From: Sipunculus nudus
Lineage: Eukaryota > Annelida > Sipuncula > Golfingiida > Sipunculidae
Direction of reading: 5' to 3'
DNA length: 64,000 nucleotides
Assembly (NCBI GenBank): GCA_026874595.1
Contig: CM049318.1
Location: forward strand, 56,467,750 to 56,531,749
Shown: positions 48,327 through 60,315 of the stretch, one piece after another
Layout of the letters: every line of letters starts with the position of its first letter
How positions within the stretch are numbered: position 1 is the first letter of the stretch
Notes under the pieces: model-generated
Told to the model about the DNA's origin: nothing
Databases searched by the model: none
The model's input: only the letters and a program-made list of their open reading frames with translations
Program-made: the position numbers and the translations under genes

Positions 48327-50944
48327 AACAAGGGACCTATGGGTCACGGCGCTCAGCTGTTATAGATGATAAAAATTTTGACTTAGAAATGAGGCACATG
48401 CTGGTTTTGTGTGGTAATAAATATAAGCTTTATTATGAGTTGTTGTTGTTTAGCTTATGTATGATTTTGATAGTACCTTTGGAGACAGGGAAGAGGATTG
48501 ATTTCATTTATTTTATAAACAAATGGAGTACTATTGTCACACAGATTTTGACTTGGCCATTTAACTTATAAGCAGAACATATAATATAAGAGTTTAACTA
48601 TTTATTAAAAAAAATTACAAATATTGTCCCAAATATAATTTTTATTAAAAATAATAAGAGAATCGCAGATTTTTTTTAATGAAATATAACTGAAATGATT
48701 ATTAAAATAATATAAAAGAATATATTCATGAATGCATTCATGAATACATTTTGAAAGTATCTGCACTGGTATTCATATACTTTCATTTTTACCTGAATTC
48801 CCATTCTTTATGCAAGAAATTTTATAATGGAGTACATATTCATATTCGTATTAAAATACAATTGCAAAGTATTCGCACCATGTCTGGTATTTATTCAGTT
48901 TTCACCAAACAATGATGTTGAGAATCCAGAATATACAAAATTCACATGTTTAAATAATGATCATAAGTACCTGGTTTTATGGCTTTTATTTATATTTAAA
49001 AAAAATAAATGTAATATATTCATTTTGGACTAATTTCACATCAATGTACGCACTAGACACAGTAGGAATCTAGATTAATATTATCAACTGCATCTTTGTC
49101 TATCATTAATTTCCTTCATATGACCCCTAATGATTAGTAATGAATTATATGATTTACTTTTTTATCATTAAAATTGAACTGAAAAATACCATAGGTGACT
49201 GCATGGTGTTATTTTGAATACGTGACATTCTATCCATCGATACAAGATTCTTATATCATCAGTAACTGCAAGTTAAATTCCTGTTATTATAAACTAACAA
49301 ATTCCTTTTCTATTTTTCTTTAATTTGTTGTTTAAAACCAATAAAAATTTATTTATTTATTGTTTATTGTTATGTTGTTGGTTAAAACTACTAGATGAGT
49401 TGGGTTGGACACCTGGATCAACTGTGGCTGGGCATTAGCTGCCTGGCTGCCCCAGTGTATGCCTGGCCTGAGGCATGCATAATTTGCTGAAAGTTCAACA
49501 AGGTCAACATACAGGTGACTCAAGAGGGGCTGGAGAGAGCCAAGGTCTGACATGATCTCATAAAATCATTAATAATAGCTACAATTTTTGGCCAATTTCC
49601 TTCAGCTTTCTAAACTAAAAAGCTGAAATCCTTATGTGTGCATGATATGAAAATTATATCAACAGTGCTCACAGGAAACAAACGTGCCATGGTCAAAGGG
49701 CAAAATTTAAGGTATGAATTTAATATTTATACTAATAACTTATAAAATTTGAAAAATTCAGAACTAATTTTGGGTATTCAACTGAATCTTGATCAAATAA
49801 TGTTACATCCCTGACAAAAAATCTCTAGCTTCAGCAATCCTCTTGTTAAGGGAGTAAATATATTTGTTTTTTTTACAAAGTGCATTATGTTTGGGCCCAT
49901 AACTTAAAACAATTACGCAATACTGACATCATTTCTGGCATGTGCATAGAGAATGTATAGAAAAATATGTATATTATATATGATTAAAGTCAGATCAGTG
50001 GTTTTGATATTAGGCAGTCTTGAAGTGTAACAATGGGTTTTTAATGGAAAAATGAAGTTTTTCATTAATATCTCAAAGGTATTAAGTCCTAGTGACCGAA
50101 TTCTTGGCTTGGTAGGGGATTTTGGAGACATCTAATTGTATGCCAAATTTTAGGAACTGAGAGCTGAAGCTGGGGAGCAGAGCTCTTGCAAACTGCATAA
50201 CACTAGCTTGATGTAAACAATATGTTACATGGTGCTTGAAAACTTGAATAAAATCTACAGTTTTTGATCAACTGGTTTCAAATTTTTGGTGTTAACAGTC
50301 AAAATGCTAACAAAAACATGCTGTGAAAATTAAATCCACAGTACTTACAGGAAAAAAACATGCCATGGTCAAAGTTGGGCAAAATTTAAGGTACCAATTT
50401 TTTATTTTTGTGAATATTTTAAAAAATTTAAAAGATTTTGATCTAATTTTGGGTTTACAATTTAATTTTGATTAATTAAAGTTATATTACTGGAAAAAAA
50501 GTCCATAGCTTTAACATGTTTTGTGTTAAGTGATCATATATCTTTCCTGATTTTTTACCAAATGTATTATGTTTGGGCCCATAACTATTTTAAAAATATA
50601 TAATACAGACATAATTTCTGGCATGTACATTAGAACTATATAGAGGAATATTTATGGTACATATGAGAAAAAACTGATGAGTGGTTTTGATATTAGGCAG
50701 TCCTAAAGTGTGAAAATAGGTTTTTAATAAAAAATTGAGGTTTTTCCTTAATTTCTCAAAGGAACGAAGTCGCAAAGACCCAGTTTTCGGCTTGGTAGGA
50801 GATCTCGGGGACATCTAACATTATGCTGAATTTTGGATTCCTAGGTCTTGCAGTTTCAAAATGTGCCACATCTAAGGACGGACGGACAGACAGACGGACA
50901 ATGGACCACAACTTTAGCTCAGATGACTTATAGTCAGCTGAGCT
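48327..50944 (-). mobile_element. family A element, reverse orientation
   Basis: Its right end, reversed, is AACAAGGGACCTATGGGTCA then CGGCGCTCAGCTG at 48327. Its left hairpin, reversed, is AGCTCAGATGACTTATAGTC and AGCTGAGCT ending at 50944, next to GGACGGACGGACAGACAG. The stretch 49600-50900 matches the family A body. About 1.2 kb at 48370-49560 does not and may be a further insertion. Confidence 0.7.
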
Positions 50945-51171
50945 AAAAATCTGTTTTTCTTCGAATGCATAAGCTAGAGCCTCAGTGTGTTCTGTACTAC
51001 AACCCATTTTTGAAGGGCCTACCATAGAATTAAAGCTCTCTGGAATAATGCTGACAGGTCAACGATACATCACATCAGTTGCATCTCACAAGGAAAGCTC
51101 ATTTCCTCTTTGATTTATCAGCCATATGAAAACTTGAAACACTGATGTTAAGTCCTGTTTGTAATACAGCA

Positions 51172-51551
51172 TAAGTTACTGAATTTTAAAGTCTGTGACT
51201 GTCTTCAGTCTTAAGACCCTGAGTAACTGAACACATTAATCTCTTTTGTCATGGGACTATGAGTTACTGACACTTTAAAGTCTTCCACTGTCTTGAGACC
51301 ATGAAATACTGACCTGCTTGAAGTCTTTGATTTGAGAGCATGGGTTATTGTGCTGACCTCTTTAAAAGTTTTTGACTATCTTGAGAGCATGAGTTACTGA
51401 CCTCTTTAAGTCTCTGGCTTAAGAGCATGGGTTACCAACCTTGCTGCCTTGAGAGTATGGGTTACTGACCTCCTTAAAGTCTTTGACTTGAGACCATATG
51501 TTACTTACCTATTCAAATTATTTGACTGACTTGAGAGCATTAGTTACTGAC
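51172..51551 (-). repeat. ~40-bp tandem array of a CCDC93 exon end and its 5' splice site
   Basis: About nine degenerate units of 30-50 bp (several of them 39-43) repeat, on the minus strand, CAGTCAAAGACTTTAAGGAG followed by GTCAGTAACTC. This is the last 20 nt of the coding exon 51552-51665 plus its donor site. Units on the plus strand begin near 51172, 51222, 51261, 51303, 51342, 51391, 51429, 51459 and 51498; the genuine boundary follows at 51541-51570. Confidence 0.9.
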
Positions 51552-51665
51552 CTCCTTAAAGTCTTTGACTGTTTTGAAGTAGAGGCGTTGCTTCTCCACC
51601 AGGTCTAAATATTGGTCATTCAGCTGGTCACGTCGTGCTTTCTCTTCTTGCTTCTTTCTTTCCAC
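51552..51665 (-). CDS. CCDC93: CCDC93-like exon (c)
   Basis: A 38-codon phase-0 exon: [20 protein letters not shown] then [18 protein letters not shown]. Acceptor AACAG, donor GTCAGT, the same weak donor type as RETSAT exon 6. Its 3' end is the seed of the tandem array below it. Confidence 0.87.
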
Positions 51666-52972
51666 CTGTTGGGTAATTTATGTTTTACAAATGTTCTGAT
51701 GTCTGCCACCAGATGGCCTGGATGCAGGAAAGGACATGACACTAATATTTGTGCACATTTTTATGGGAATTTCAATACTTACAAAAACACGTGGAAAAGG
51801 CGGTAGTAAGGTTGTTCTCCAACGTGAATGGAGAAGACATCATTGGTTGTTGACAGGCAATGCAGGGATAGAATGAGCACTAAAGTAAAAGACTATATTG
51901 GGAATGCAATTTTGGGACTACTGATAATATTACTTAGCTCCACATCTATGTTTAATGTTTACTTGTTTCAAATGGCTGCACAGCGATTGGTATCATGAAA
52001 CAGATAGACAAACAAATATACAATACTATTATACAATAGTATTAAAGACACCCATACCTTGACTCGATTTTGCCTCACACCTTCTACAATTTGTTCAAAT
52101 TGTTTTAGAAACTGATCCTTGTTGGCTTGGGAAGACATGGCTCTTAAAGTAAAAGATAATGAGAAATACATATCAAAATTTTATTTTCTTAACAAAGTAC
52201 ATCAATACACAGTGCTCACCTGTAATTTTTCCTTGTTATGTAACACAAAGAAATATGCTAAGTTTTCCTCAGTTGTTCAGAAATGTCATTATAAAAAAAA
52301 CTTTACTCTGGTAGAGAATGAAACTGTTTTTTTTATCTAAAATTATCAGAACGTTTGGCAGAAAAAAAATTAACAGTTCAGAAGTCAGTGGAAGCCTTGC
52401 ATCCTTACTCTTAAGGACAAACCTTTCAGGCTTTGATAAGATCTCATTGTAATCAATTTGGAAGCAGTTGCCAATCTATCATGTCTGTTCTCATCACATA
52501 TTACACTCCCCAGGCAGTGATTATTCACTATTCAGTGACTCCTTCAATGTAACCTCTGCTTCTTATAGCAGACTGACCTGGGTTTTGCCACCAGGTGGCT
52601 GGCACAGGGCCAAGAACGTTCAAAACAATGGGAGCAAGGTATCCTTTAGTGCATCAAAGTTTGTACCCTGATCTCACTGGTCTGAACATACTTGGGTCTG
52701 TGCAACCGCCTGTTGGCAAAACCCAGCAACACCAACCAAAGCAAGCAGAAACAAGGAAAATGTTTATAGATGGAATGAAACTTATAGCCAGTGCATAAAG
52801 GAATGCAATCATACACTGTTTTAATTTCCAGTCTTGTACCTTGCTACTTACTGTTCAAAGTTATCATGGATAGAATTAAGCAGGTTGATCTCTTTGTTCA
52901 GGTACAACTTGGAATCATCCAGGGTATTGTAAAGTGTGTAAAACTGTTTTGTCTCCTTGTGTTTTGCTGCCA
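51552..52972 (-). CDS. CCDC93: CCDC93-like protein, C-terminal part (three exons, partial)
   Basis: On the minus strand, exons 52972-52852, 52142-52058 and 51665-51552 join in frame (split codon CA|A, then phase 0) with GT-AG borders. The result is 107 residues: [20 protein letters not shown]..., [20 protein letters not shown]..., [20 protein letters not shown], ending KTVKDFKE. This is a charged, heptad-like coiled coil that I recognise as the C-terminal segment of CCDC93. Family knowledge: CCDC93 pairs with CCDC22 and the COMMD proteins in the CCC complex, which works with Retriever in endosomal recycling. Vertebrate CCDC93 is about 630 residues, so most of the gene is missing here; earlier exons lie above 52972 and were not found. 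The last exon is unresolved: reading on without splicing gives only VSN and a stop. The gene converges on RETSAT. Confidence 0.82.
52058..52142 (-). CDS. CCDC93: CCDC93-like exon (b)
   Basis: Encodes (Q)[18 protein letters not shown] then [10 protein letters not shown]. Acceptor CTTTAAG, donor GTATGG. The internal ATG is not a start codon, because the exon joins in phase to exon (a). Confidence 0.85.
52852..52972 (-). CDS. CCDC93: CCDC93-like exon (a)
   Basis: Encodes [20 protein letters not shown] then [19 protein letters not shown]. Acceptor ATTTTCAG, donor GTAAGT. It starts with two bases of a split codon and ends with two bases of the next. Confidence 0.85.
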
Positions 52973-54475
52973 CTGAAAATTAAGCAAATATATATAATTA
53001 ATTCAGTTTATTATATTTTGATAATCAGTACCCTACATACAGGTTACCACATACTTAAAAATCCTTGAAAATCAATGAAAATTTATTTTAAACCCTTAAA
53101 AATTGACTGTTTTGGATAATTCTGAAAAGTTCCATGAAAAGACCTAAAATTAACCTCTAATAGTAGACCAAGAGGGACAAGGTATACTTCGACATGTTAA
53201 CAATGACATCAATTTTTTTGTAAAACATTCTTGCATGAATACTGTGAATAATTCTAAAAATAGTATGAGGATCAGAAAGCTCAAAGGGTGTATAAAGGAG
53301 GCAAAGGACAGACAAGAAATTAATATTTTAATTTATACTCATTCCAAAAAAAAGTTGTGTAAATCCTGTAATGGTGAGGTTTCAATTCATTAAAAAACAA
53401 GCTCCCCATGACAGACTGTTAAATCATGTATTTATTTTATATGGATTGTACAAAAACTTATTATAACTACATGTAATGTTAGGTACTCTCCTAGCTAAAG
53501 GCTCAGATGGTCGCCATTCAGTAGTCTACAGGTGGAGAAAAAATGGCCTTGGACAGGCCACAACAACCCACTCTGATGGCCAACAAGGTCACCAGAAGTT
53601 ACAGAATCTAAACTATACAAGTCAAAAGACCGCATCAAATGTCTGTATGAAGAGGTGTAGTTTTTGGAGAAATTTACAAGGGGAGAGGTTTTCCTGTATT
53701 TGTTATAATCAGACATGTAGTAAGTTTTAAGAAATAAAACATCAAATAAACTGAGGGTTAAAATGTAATCCACTTTAAACTGATTTTAGTGCCATCAAAT
53801 AAACATGCTCAAACCATGAAACCATTATTTTGTCCCCATCCCCTCAAAAAAAATCTGAAATAATTGCAACTGTATGACTGTTCCAACATCTAGTTCAAAA
53901 CAAAATACTATGGTTACATCATATCAGAATATCATTTAATAAGCCTTTCCCACACCCCTTGTTATTAGTGCAAAACTTGATAAAAATGTTTCCAAACTAA
54001 ATTATGTTTTTGAATGTTTATCAAATGCCTGCATGTATCTAATATAATACAACAAACATTAAAGTTTAATAAATGTGCAGGGTCAGCTGTCAGGGCTTTG
54101 GAATTCCTTTGTTTTATTGCCATAAAAATTTCATTGTAAAATTATTTCCTGAACTTCTCACTTTTCTTTGTGAAACTCTTGTGCTACTCTATGTACAAAA
54201 GGAAACCAGATAATTCTATATTTTTGAACATGCTTTGGTCTATATAATACCTGGGCAATAACATTAGATCGGCTTTGTTTTTGAAACTCTTTACATTATC
54301 ATTGAATGTCTGGTAATTATTCAATTTGAATTCCACTTTTTCAAAGTTAATTGCACTGAATAGATGTATAAATGAATAAATGTAAAAATATACAGAGATT
54401 AAATAAGTCAATGCATATCGCGAAAAATAAGCCCAGTCTGAAAGTGTTTTTAGATTACTGATTTTAGCAAAACAA
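52973..54475. other. probable intron of the CCDC93-like gene, nothing else recognised
   Basis: AT-rich sequence. I looked on the minus strand for an upstream exon ending in phase 1 and found no convincing candidate. A frame at 53495-53773 (minus) is unlike the family. Confidence 0.5.
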
Positions 54476-54665
54476 GGCCTACAGGCCTAATGCGAACCTG
54501 TGCAATGAGATTACACCAGGTATAATGCTTCAATGCTGGACCATTACTTTTCAAGAACATGTGTAACATGTATATGAACAATGCAAGTACTAAACACGTA
54601 GAACAAGAAACAATTAAACAAACATCACTGCTGCAATTCTGGCTTGGGTGCACACAACACAAAAA
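54476..54665. repeat. direct repeat, copy 1 (flank of the Helitron-like element)
   Basis: A stretch of about 190 bp starting GGCCTACAGGCCTAATGCGA is repeated at 56015-56191 with scattered differences and a 15-bp indel (AAGAACATGTGTAAC present only here). Confidence 0.9.
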
Positions 54666-56005
54666 CTAGAATATGGGTAGTCAACAAGGGACTACGTGTA
54701 TATGCCAAAATCAGAGTGGGAAAGGTGAAGTGAGGCATAGATTGAGTGGCAAGGGGAAATAGAGTGAGGTGTGCTGCATAATAGCCTTGATGTCTGCAGC
54801 CAAAATGTGTATGTCAGTTGCGCCACCTTCCACAAAATCCAGAAAGCTGTCCAAGATGTGTAAACATGCAAAATTTTAGGCAGAAAAGTCAAACCACAAC
54901 TGTGATATAGATGACTTTAGCCCATGGCAGACAAACAGACGGACGCTGTGCAAAAATGGTGGCAGGTGGCGCCACCACTTTTGTGTAAGATTAAGAGCTA
55001 TGTGAGATCTATACACATGCAAAATTTCAGGGGGATATGTCAAACCAGTCCTGATATATAAACCTGAAAGTCTGCAGCGTATACATAAATATAGGTGGCG
55101 CCACCTGCCACAAAATCCAGAAAGCTATCCAAGATGTATTAACATGCAAAATTTTAGGCAGATATGTCAAACCACTGCCGATATATGAGTGATTTTATCC
55201 CACAGCAAACAAACAGATGGATGCTGTGCAAAAATTATTGCAGGTGGCGCCACCAGGTTTGCGTATGATAAAGAGCTATGTGTGATCTATAAACATGCAA
55301 AATTTCTGCCCAATAGATCAGATGGTTCCTGAGATTTTAGCTTGGATGTCTGCAGCGTAAATTTGAATGTAGGTGGCACCACCTGTCAAATGAAGAAAGC
55401 TGTTAAGGATGTATAAACCTGCAAAATATCAGGTGGATAAGTCAAACCACTGCCGAGATATGAGAGATTTTATCCCAAGGCAGATGAACAGATGGACGCT
55501 GTGCAAAAATGGTTGCAGGTGACACCACCAGTTTTGCGTATGATAAAGAGCTATGGGAGATCTATACACATGCAAACTTTTGGCCCAACTGGTCAAACGG
55601 TTCCTGAGATATGAGCTTGGATGTCTGCAGCTTAAACGTGAATGTAGGTGGCGCCACCTGTCATAAAATCAAGAAAGCTGTCCATGATGTATACACATGC
55701 AAAATTTCAGGCAGATAAGTCCAACCAATGCAGATATATGAGTTATTTTATCCCAAGGCAGATGAACATATGAACAGTGTGCAAAAATGGTTGCAGGTGG
55801 TGCCACCATTTTTAGTGTATGTTATAAAGCTTTCCAAGGGCTACATTTGTGCAAAATCTTTAGCCTTTTTGGTCAATGGGTTCCTGAGATATGTGGGTTT
55901 ATGTGTGGAAACAGACACACAAATGGACACTGGGCAGAGGGAAAGGTCAGAGGTCAACCAAAAATGAGTGCGCAGCAGTTCACCTGTGACCGATCATAAT
56001 TCCAA
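54666..56005 (-). mobile_element. Helitron-like element, family D, reverse orientation, 5' truncated
   Basis: The lower-coordinate end reads CTAGAATATGGGTAGT, the reverse complement of the family D right end (ACTACCCATATTCTAG), preceded by A. The body has regularly spaced GGTGGCGCCACC palindromes (for example near 54966, 55092, 55243 and 55648). The 5' portion stops near 56005, inside the conserved GGTCAGAGGTCA...AGTTCACxTGTGACC region, without the TC hairpin. Confidence 0.72.
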
Positions 56006-56014
56006 ATTTGAATA

Positions 56015-56191
56015 AGGTCTACAGGCCTAATGCGAACCTGTGCATTGGGAAATACACCAGATATAATGCTTCAGTGCTGGACCATTACTTTTCATGTATA
56101 TGAACAATGCAAGTACTAAACATTTTGAATAAGAAACAATTACACAAACATCACTGCTGAAATTCTGGCATGGGTACACACAACACAAAAA
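56015..56191. repeat. direct repeat, copy 2
   Basis: Second copy of the 54476-54665 flank. It is followed directly by family D body sequence (GTAGCTGGCACCACCAG at about 56200). Confidence 0.9.
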
Positions 56192-56500
56192 TGATTGTAG
56201 CTGGCACCACCAGTCTTGTATACAACGAAGCTATCAGAGATATACACACATGCGAATTTTCAGACTGATATATCAAACCCCTCCTGAGAAATAAGCAGGG
56301 ACACACATTGTGCAAAAATTATTGTAGGTGGCACCACCAGTCTTGTATACGACAAAGCTATTCGATATGTATAAATATGCCCAATTTCATGCTGATATAT
56401 CAAATTCCTCTGTAGAAATAAGCAGGCACATACACTGTGCAAAAGTCAATGTATGTGGCACCAACTGTCTTGAAAATGAGAATACCATCAAAGATGCATA
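56192..56500 (-). mobile_element. family D body fragment
   Basis: It has two to three (GG)TGGCACCACCAG-type palindrome units, with TATATCAAA and AAATAAGCAGG sub-repeats. No CTAG terminus separates it from the duplicated flank. Confidence 0.65.
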
Positions 56501-57047
56501 GGGGCACTTTTACACAAAAGGTTGAGTGATTAGTCTCACCGGGGAGTAAAAACTGAATACCTAACTGAGCAAACTTAAGTTTACCCCTGAAAAGGTATAT
56601 ATCATAGCTAAAGGAAACTGTTTAGTATACCATTTTACCTGTGAACTAATAAAAGTTACCTTGATTTTCAATAATTCAAACATCCCATATTTTTACAATA
56701 ATCTTTTTCTCTTTACAGCTCTACATAATTTAAATTTTCACTCATTGGTCAGTTCTAATGTCTTTATCTGATGTATTTGATCATGCCATCAGTGCATGGT
56801 AAAAAAATCTGCAATCACATTTTTTTTTTTAAATTTTCATATTTTTTATAAAAATTTTAACAATACGTTTTAATTATGATTAATGGAAGTATGCTCTCAG
56901 TCTCTATTCTGACTCTGCTCTGCTCAATTAGTAACAGAAATGATGAGAGAAGTTGTTCAGCTGCACAGAGTTCAAGAAATCAGGAAATATGTTGATGCCT
57001 TAGTCTGTGGTCATTTGATATATATGATAAAGGTTTCTACCAACATT

Positions 57048-57636
57048 TGTACTGGAGAGGACATTATTTTAACATACACTGTGGAAGAATTGGTAGAAAT
57101 GTTTTTGTTCCCTCTCTCTCTTGTATTGTTCATGTACCTCTTGAACATAAAATGAATCAGTGTCCACCTCATTTTCGAAATGCAAGTTCATCTGCAACTA
57201 TTCTGACCTTGTGGTTAAAGAAGCACAAAATAGACATACCCAGGTATCAGTTATTAAGTGTAATGTAAGTCAATTATGACTCCATGATATTAAATGACAC
57301 ATAAAGTGAGATAATAAATATTTGATGGCTTGTACCTCTTGTTTGTTGAAAAAAATTATACTCCAGACAACATATTTTTAACAATAATTTGGAGAAACTG
57401 TCATCTTGAAAATGAAATATTTCACAGAATTTTATTCAGAAACAGTTTTGTTCACAATCCATAATGCAAATATAATTTTTTTTTTGCACTCATGTTTTAT
57501 TTCCAACACATTCACTTTAAATATTAACATCTCTCAACTTTTTTTACAGCATACATTAAACAATTGGTTCATAGACAACATAGCTCACCTGAATGTAATA
57601 TAAACAAAATTTTTATTGCAGACCTGCGGAAAATAT

Positions 57637-57719
<83 letters not shown>

Positions 57720-59390
57720 TTTATTCAAAATTTTGGACATACATTTTTCTCTTATGTAATAACTACAGATATGGGCCCCGCTAGTTGTACTTTACATTAT
57801 GACACAACAGTTGTGGAAATGGACATTTCAGTTGCTTTTGGCTTTTTACTTGTGAGTATACTACCGTTGAATTTGAATTTTAAACATACAAAAATAACTT
57901 TTCTGAGACTTAGATTAATTGGAACCAGAAAATTAAGCTTTTACTAGAAGACAATGTTGATATCATTGTTTTCACAGACGTTGCTATGAGATTGGTAAAA
58001 TGGATAGAAAAATAAAAGCACGTTGTCAAAGATCAAGTTCACATGATGCCTCCACCCTCACCACCCCCAGCCACAACACTGATAACTGTGTGTCATTTAA
58101 AATGTGTACCAGCAAATAGGGAGACCATAGTTTCAAAAGCTTTATTATCAAATTCTTTGCTTTCACAAGTTGTTGACTTTTTCTTGAGGCAAAAGTATTG
58201 GCAAATTTGATTGTAGTTTCTCTCATGAAGTAATGTATTCATGGCTGGTGAGATGGCAAGGGAACAGAAAGCACTGGTATTTTCATAAGAATAATCTTTG
58301 GCTAAAACAATTTGGGTTGATTCGACAGCAATCATCAGTATGGCACAGTTACATAAAATATGTGATATGAAGAGAGTGAATGACCCAGATAATGAAATGT
58401 TAGATTTTAGAAAAAAAATGAAAATTAGGGCTGTTCGGCTATTTCTACTGGTCTAGTTTGGTAAAGAATCTTAACATGTATGTGGTTCTGGCTAAAAAAA
58501 GAGACAATTACACATTTTTATAATACCCAAAGTAATAGATGAAGGGGTCTATGTAGTAAACTACATGGTATTGATTAAAATTAAAAGTAAGCAGGTTAGG
58601 TATCCACAGTCCTTGAAAGCTTCAAGAACTTCCATGCTGAAAGAATGTAGGGTTGTACATTTGACACTTTTACCCTGTGTTAAAAAAATGTCCTCTCCAG
58701 TACATATAAGTAACACAAAATTAAGGTCTGCTGCTGTCAAAATTTACATGCAGTTATTACAGGTATGCATTTCTGTCTACTTCTCACTGCTGTACAAAGA
58801 AGGAACATGTACAAGAAAGGCTTTTTCATGAATTCATCAACAAAGATTAATCAATCTAAACATAAGTACTGGCAATGAATGCAGTTACATGCTAATTTAT
58901 ATATAAAATGAGCCAAACTATTTCCCTAAACCAGTCAGTCTATTTATATTTGTCACTAGGACAAACTTTGAGTAAATATTAAGCTTACTTGGAGAAGTAT
59001 TCCTCAAGCCTGCCTCATGTTAAAAATAATTGTACTGGAGAGGACATTTTAATAGATACACTAATTGCTAAACCTGCCACAAAATATTAGATGGGTTGCA
59101 ATGCAAACACCAGGGAATTTATCTTCCTAGCTACCTGTTACATATAAACTAAAATAGGCTTTTAATTTCTACATAAAAGTGAATTTTATCTGTATGTACT
59201 GGAGAGGACAATTTTTTTAACAGGCTTATACCAGGTTAACAAGTGTCAAATCATCCGGGTCAGAACACACATACCCAGCCCATAGTTACCAAAATATGAT
59301 TAGATATAATACTGGCTGTTTAAAGCAGGATTTTGTTTTGCAACATGAGAATTACATTTCTTGTTAGGATGCAATGTACAGGAGAGGACA
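57048..59390. repeat. dispersed 16-bp motif TGTACTGGAGAGGACA, five copies
   Basis: Exact copies at 57048-57063, 59031-59046 and 59195-59210 (plus) and at 58689-58704 (minus); a one-mismatch copy at 59375-59390 (plus). On the minus strand several are preceded by a short A-run (AAAATGTCCTCTCCAGTACA). Confidence 0.85.
57639..57717. repeat. (TA)n microsatellite
   Basis: About 80 bp of TA with one AA interruption. Confidence 0.95.
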
Positions 59391-59869
59391 GGTCCCAGCA
59401 AAATTTTTTAACAAATTATTATACTGAAGGATATTGATTGGATAATTTAAACCACCACTATGAAAGTCATGAAACTTGGAGCACTTGTAGTTTACATGTT
59501 ACAGCATGTGCTGTGATTATAATATTTCAGTTCTGGTAAACAAATATTTACATTAAATTCTTCCATTTTTGTGAATGAGACTCCAAAATTTGGTGAAAAT
59601 TACACTTAAATGGCCAGAACTTGGCTTACAGTTATAAAATTTTCTGTGTTTATAGAGGCTGGTGTGGCCTTTACAAATATAATAAAATGTATCATATTTT
59701 CAGCCACAAATGTTATCTGTGAACCATTGTTTAACAATTTTTCATATCCAACCTTTAGTGTGAAAGTGCCCATAGACACGTCAAAATATCATCCAACACA
59801 TCAAACTGACAAGGTTTAGGTGAGTAAGGCAGTTGCCCCCAAGTGACCTGTGACAAATTGCTGCCTCAA

Positions 59870-60240
59870 ACTACTGCACTGAGTGAACTCTTGACCTGCA
59901 CCTGGCTAGACTGGGTGAATTTTGTCCTGTACCTGGCTGCACTGAGTGAACTCTTGACCTGTTGCATAATCTGACACAGTTGGCAGTCTGCCAAAGCTAT
60001 GAATAGATTCAGTCTGAACTTTGGTGCCAAATATGATGCAGTGCATGAACAGTCTGCCAAAGCTATAAATAGAATGCAGCTACTGCCCTGACTGAACTCT
60101 TGACCTATACCTGGCTGCACTTCTCCCAATCCTGGCACTGTGCCAAACCTATTTATAGAGCTGACATCATCTTGGCTTATGGCCAACATCAAGGCACTGG
60201 CAATCTGCCAATAGTATACCAAGTGCTGCCATCTGAACAC
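59870..60240. repeat. degenerate short repeats
   Basis: Recurring blocks: ACTGAGTGAACTCTTGACCT, ACCTGGCTGCACT, and CAGTCTGCCAAAGCTATxAAT (two copies, near 59984 and 60050), with related CTGCCAA elsewhere. Confidence 0.75.
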
Positions 60241-60315
60241 AAAAGTGACCCCTACTTGAAATAACTTTGAAATTTATTTTCCAAATACAAAATGCTTTTC
60301 AGCTGACTTTTTATA

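Larger units (their letters stand above)
56501..60315. other. intergenic or intronic AT-rich stretch, no gene recognised
   Basis: It contains a (TA)n tract (57639-57717), five copies of a 16-bp motif TGTACTGGAGAGGACA or its reverse, and a patch of short repeats at 59870-60240. A minus-strand frame at 58093-58335 (CLKKKSTTCESKEFDNKAFE) is not assigned to any family. Confidence 0.5.

Noticed and set aside
51968-52171. Minus-strand ATG at the start of [10 protein letters not shown] as the start of a small protein
   Set aside because: The exon has a proper acceptor before this ATG and joins in phase to the upstream coiled-coil exon, so the Met is internal.
58026-58335. Minus-strand frames (NYNQICQYFCLKKKSTTCES) as an upstream exon of the CCDC93-like gene or a transposase
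   Set aside because: No splice borders in the right phase and no recognisable motif; left unassigned.
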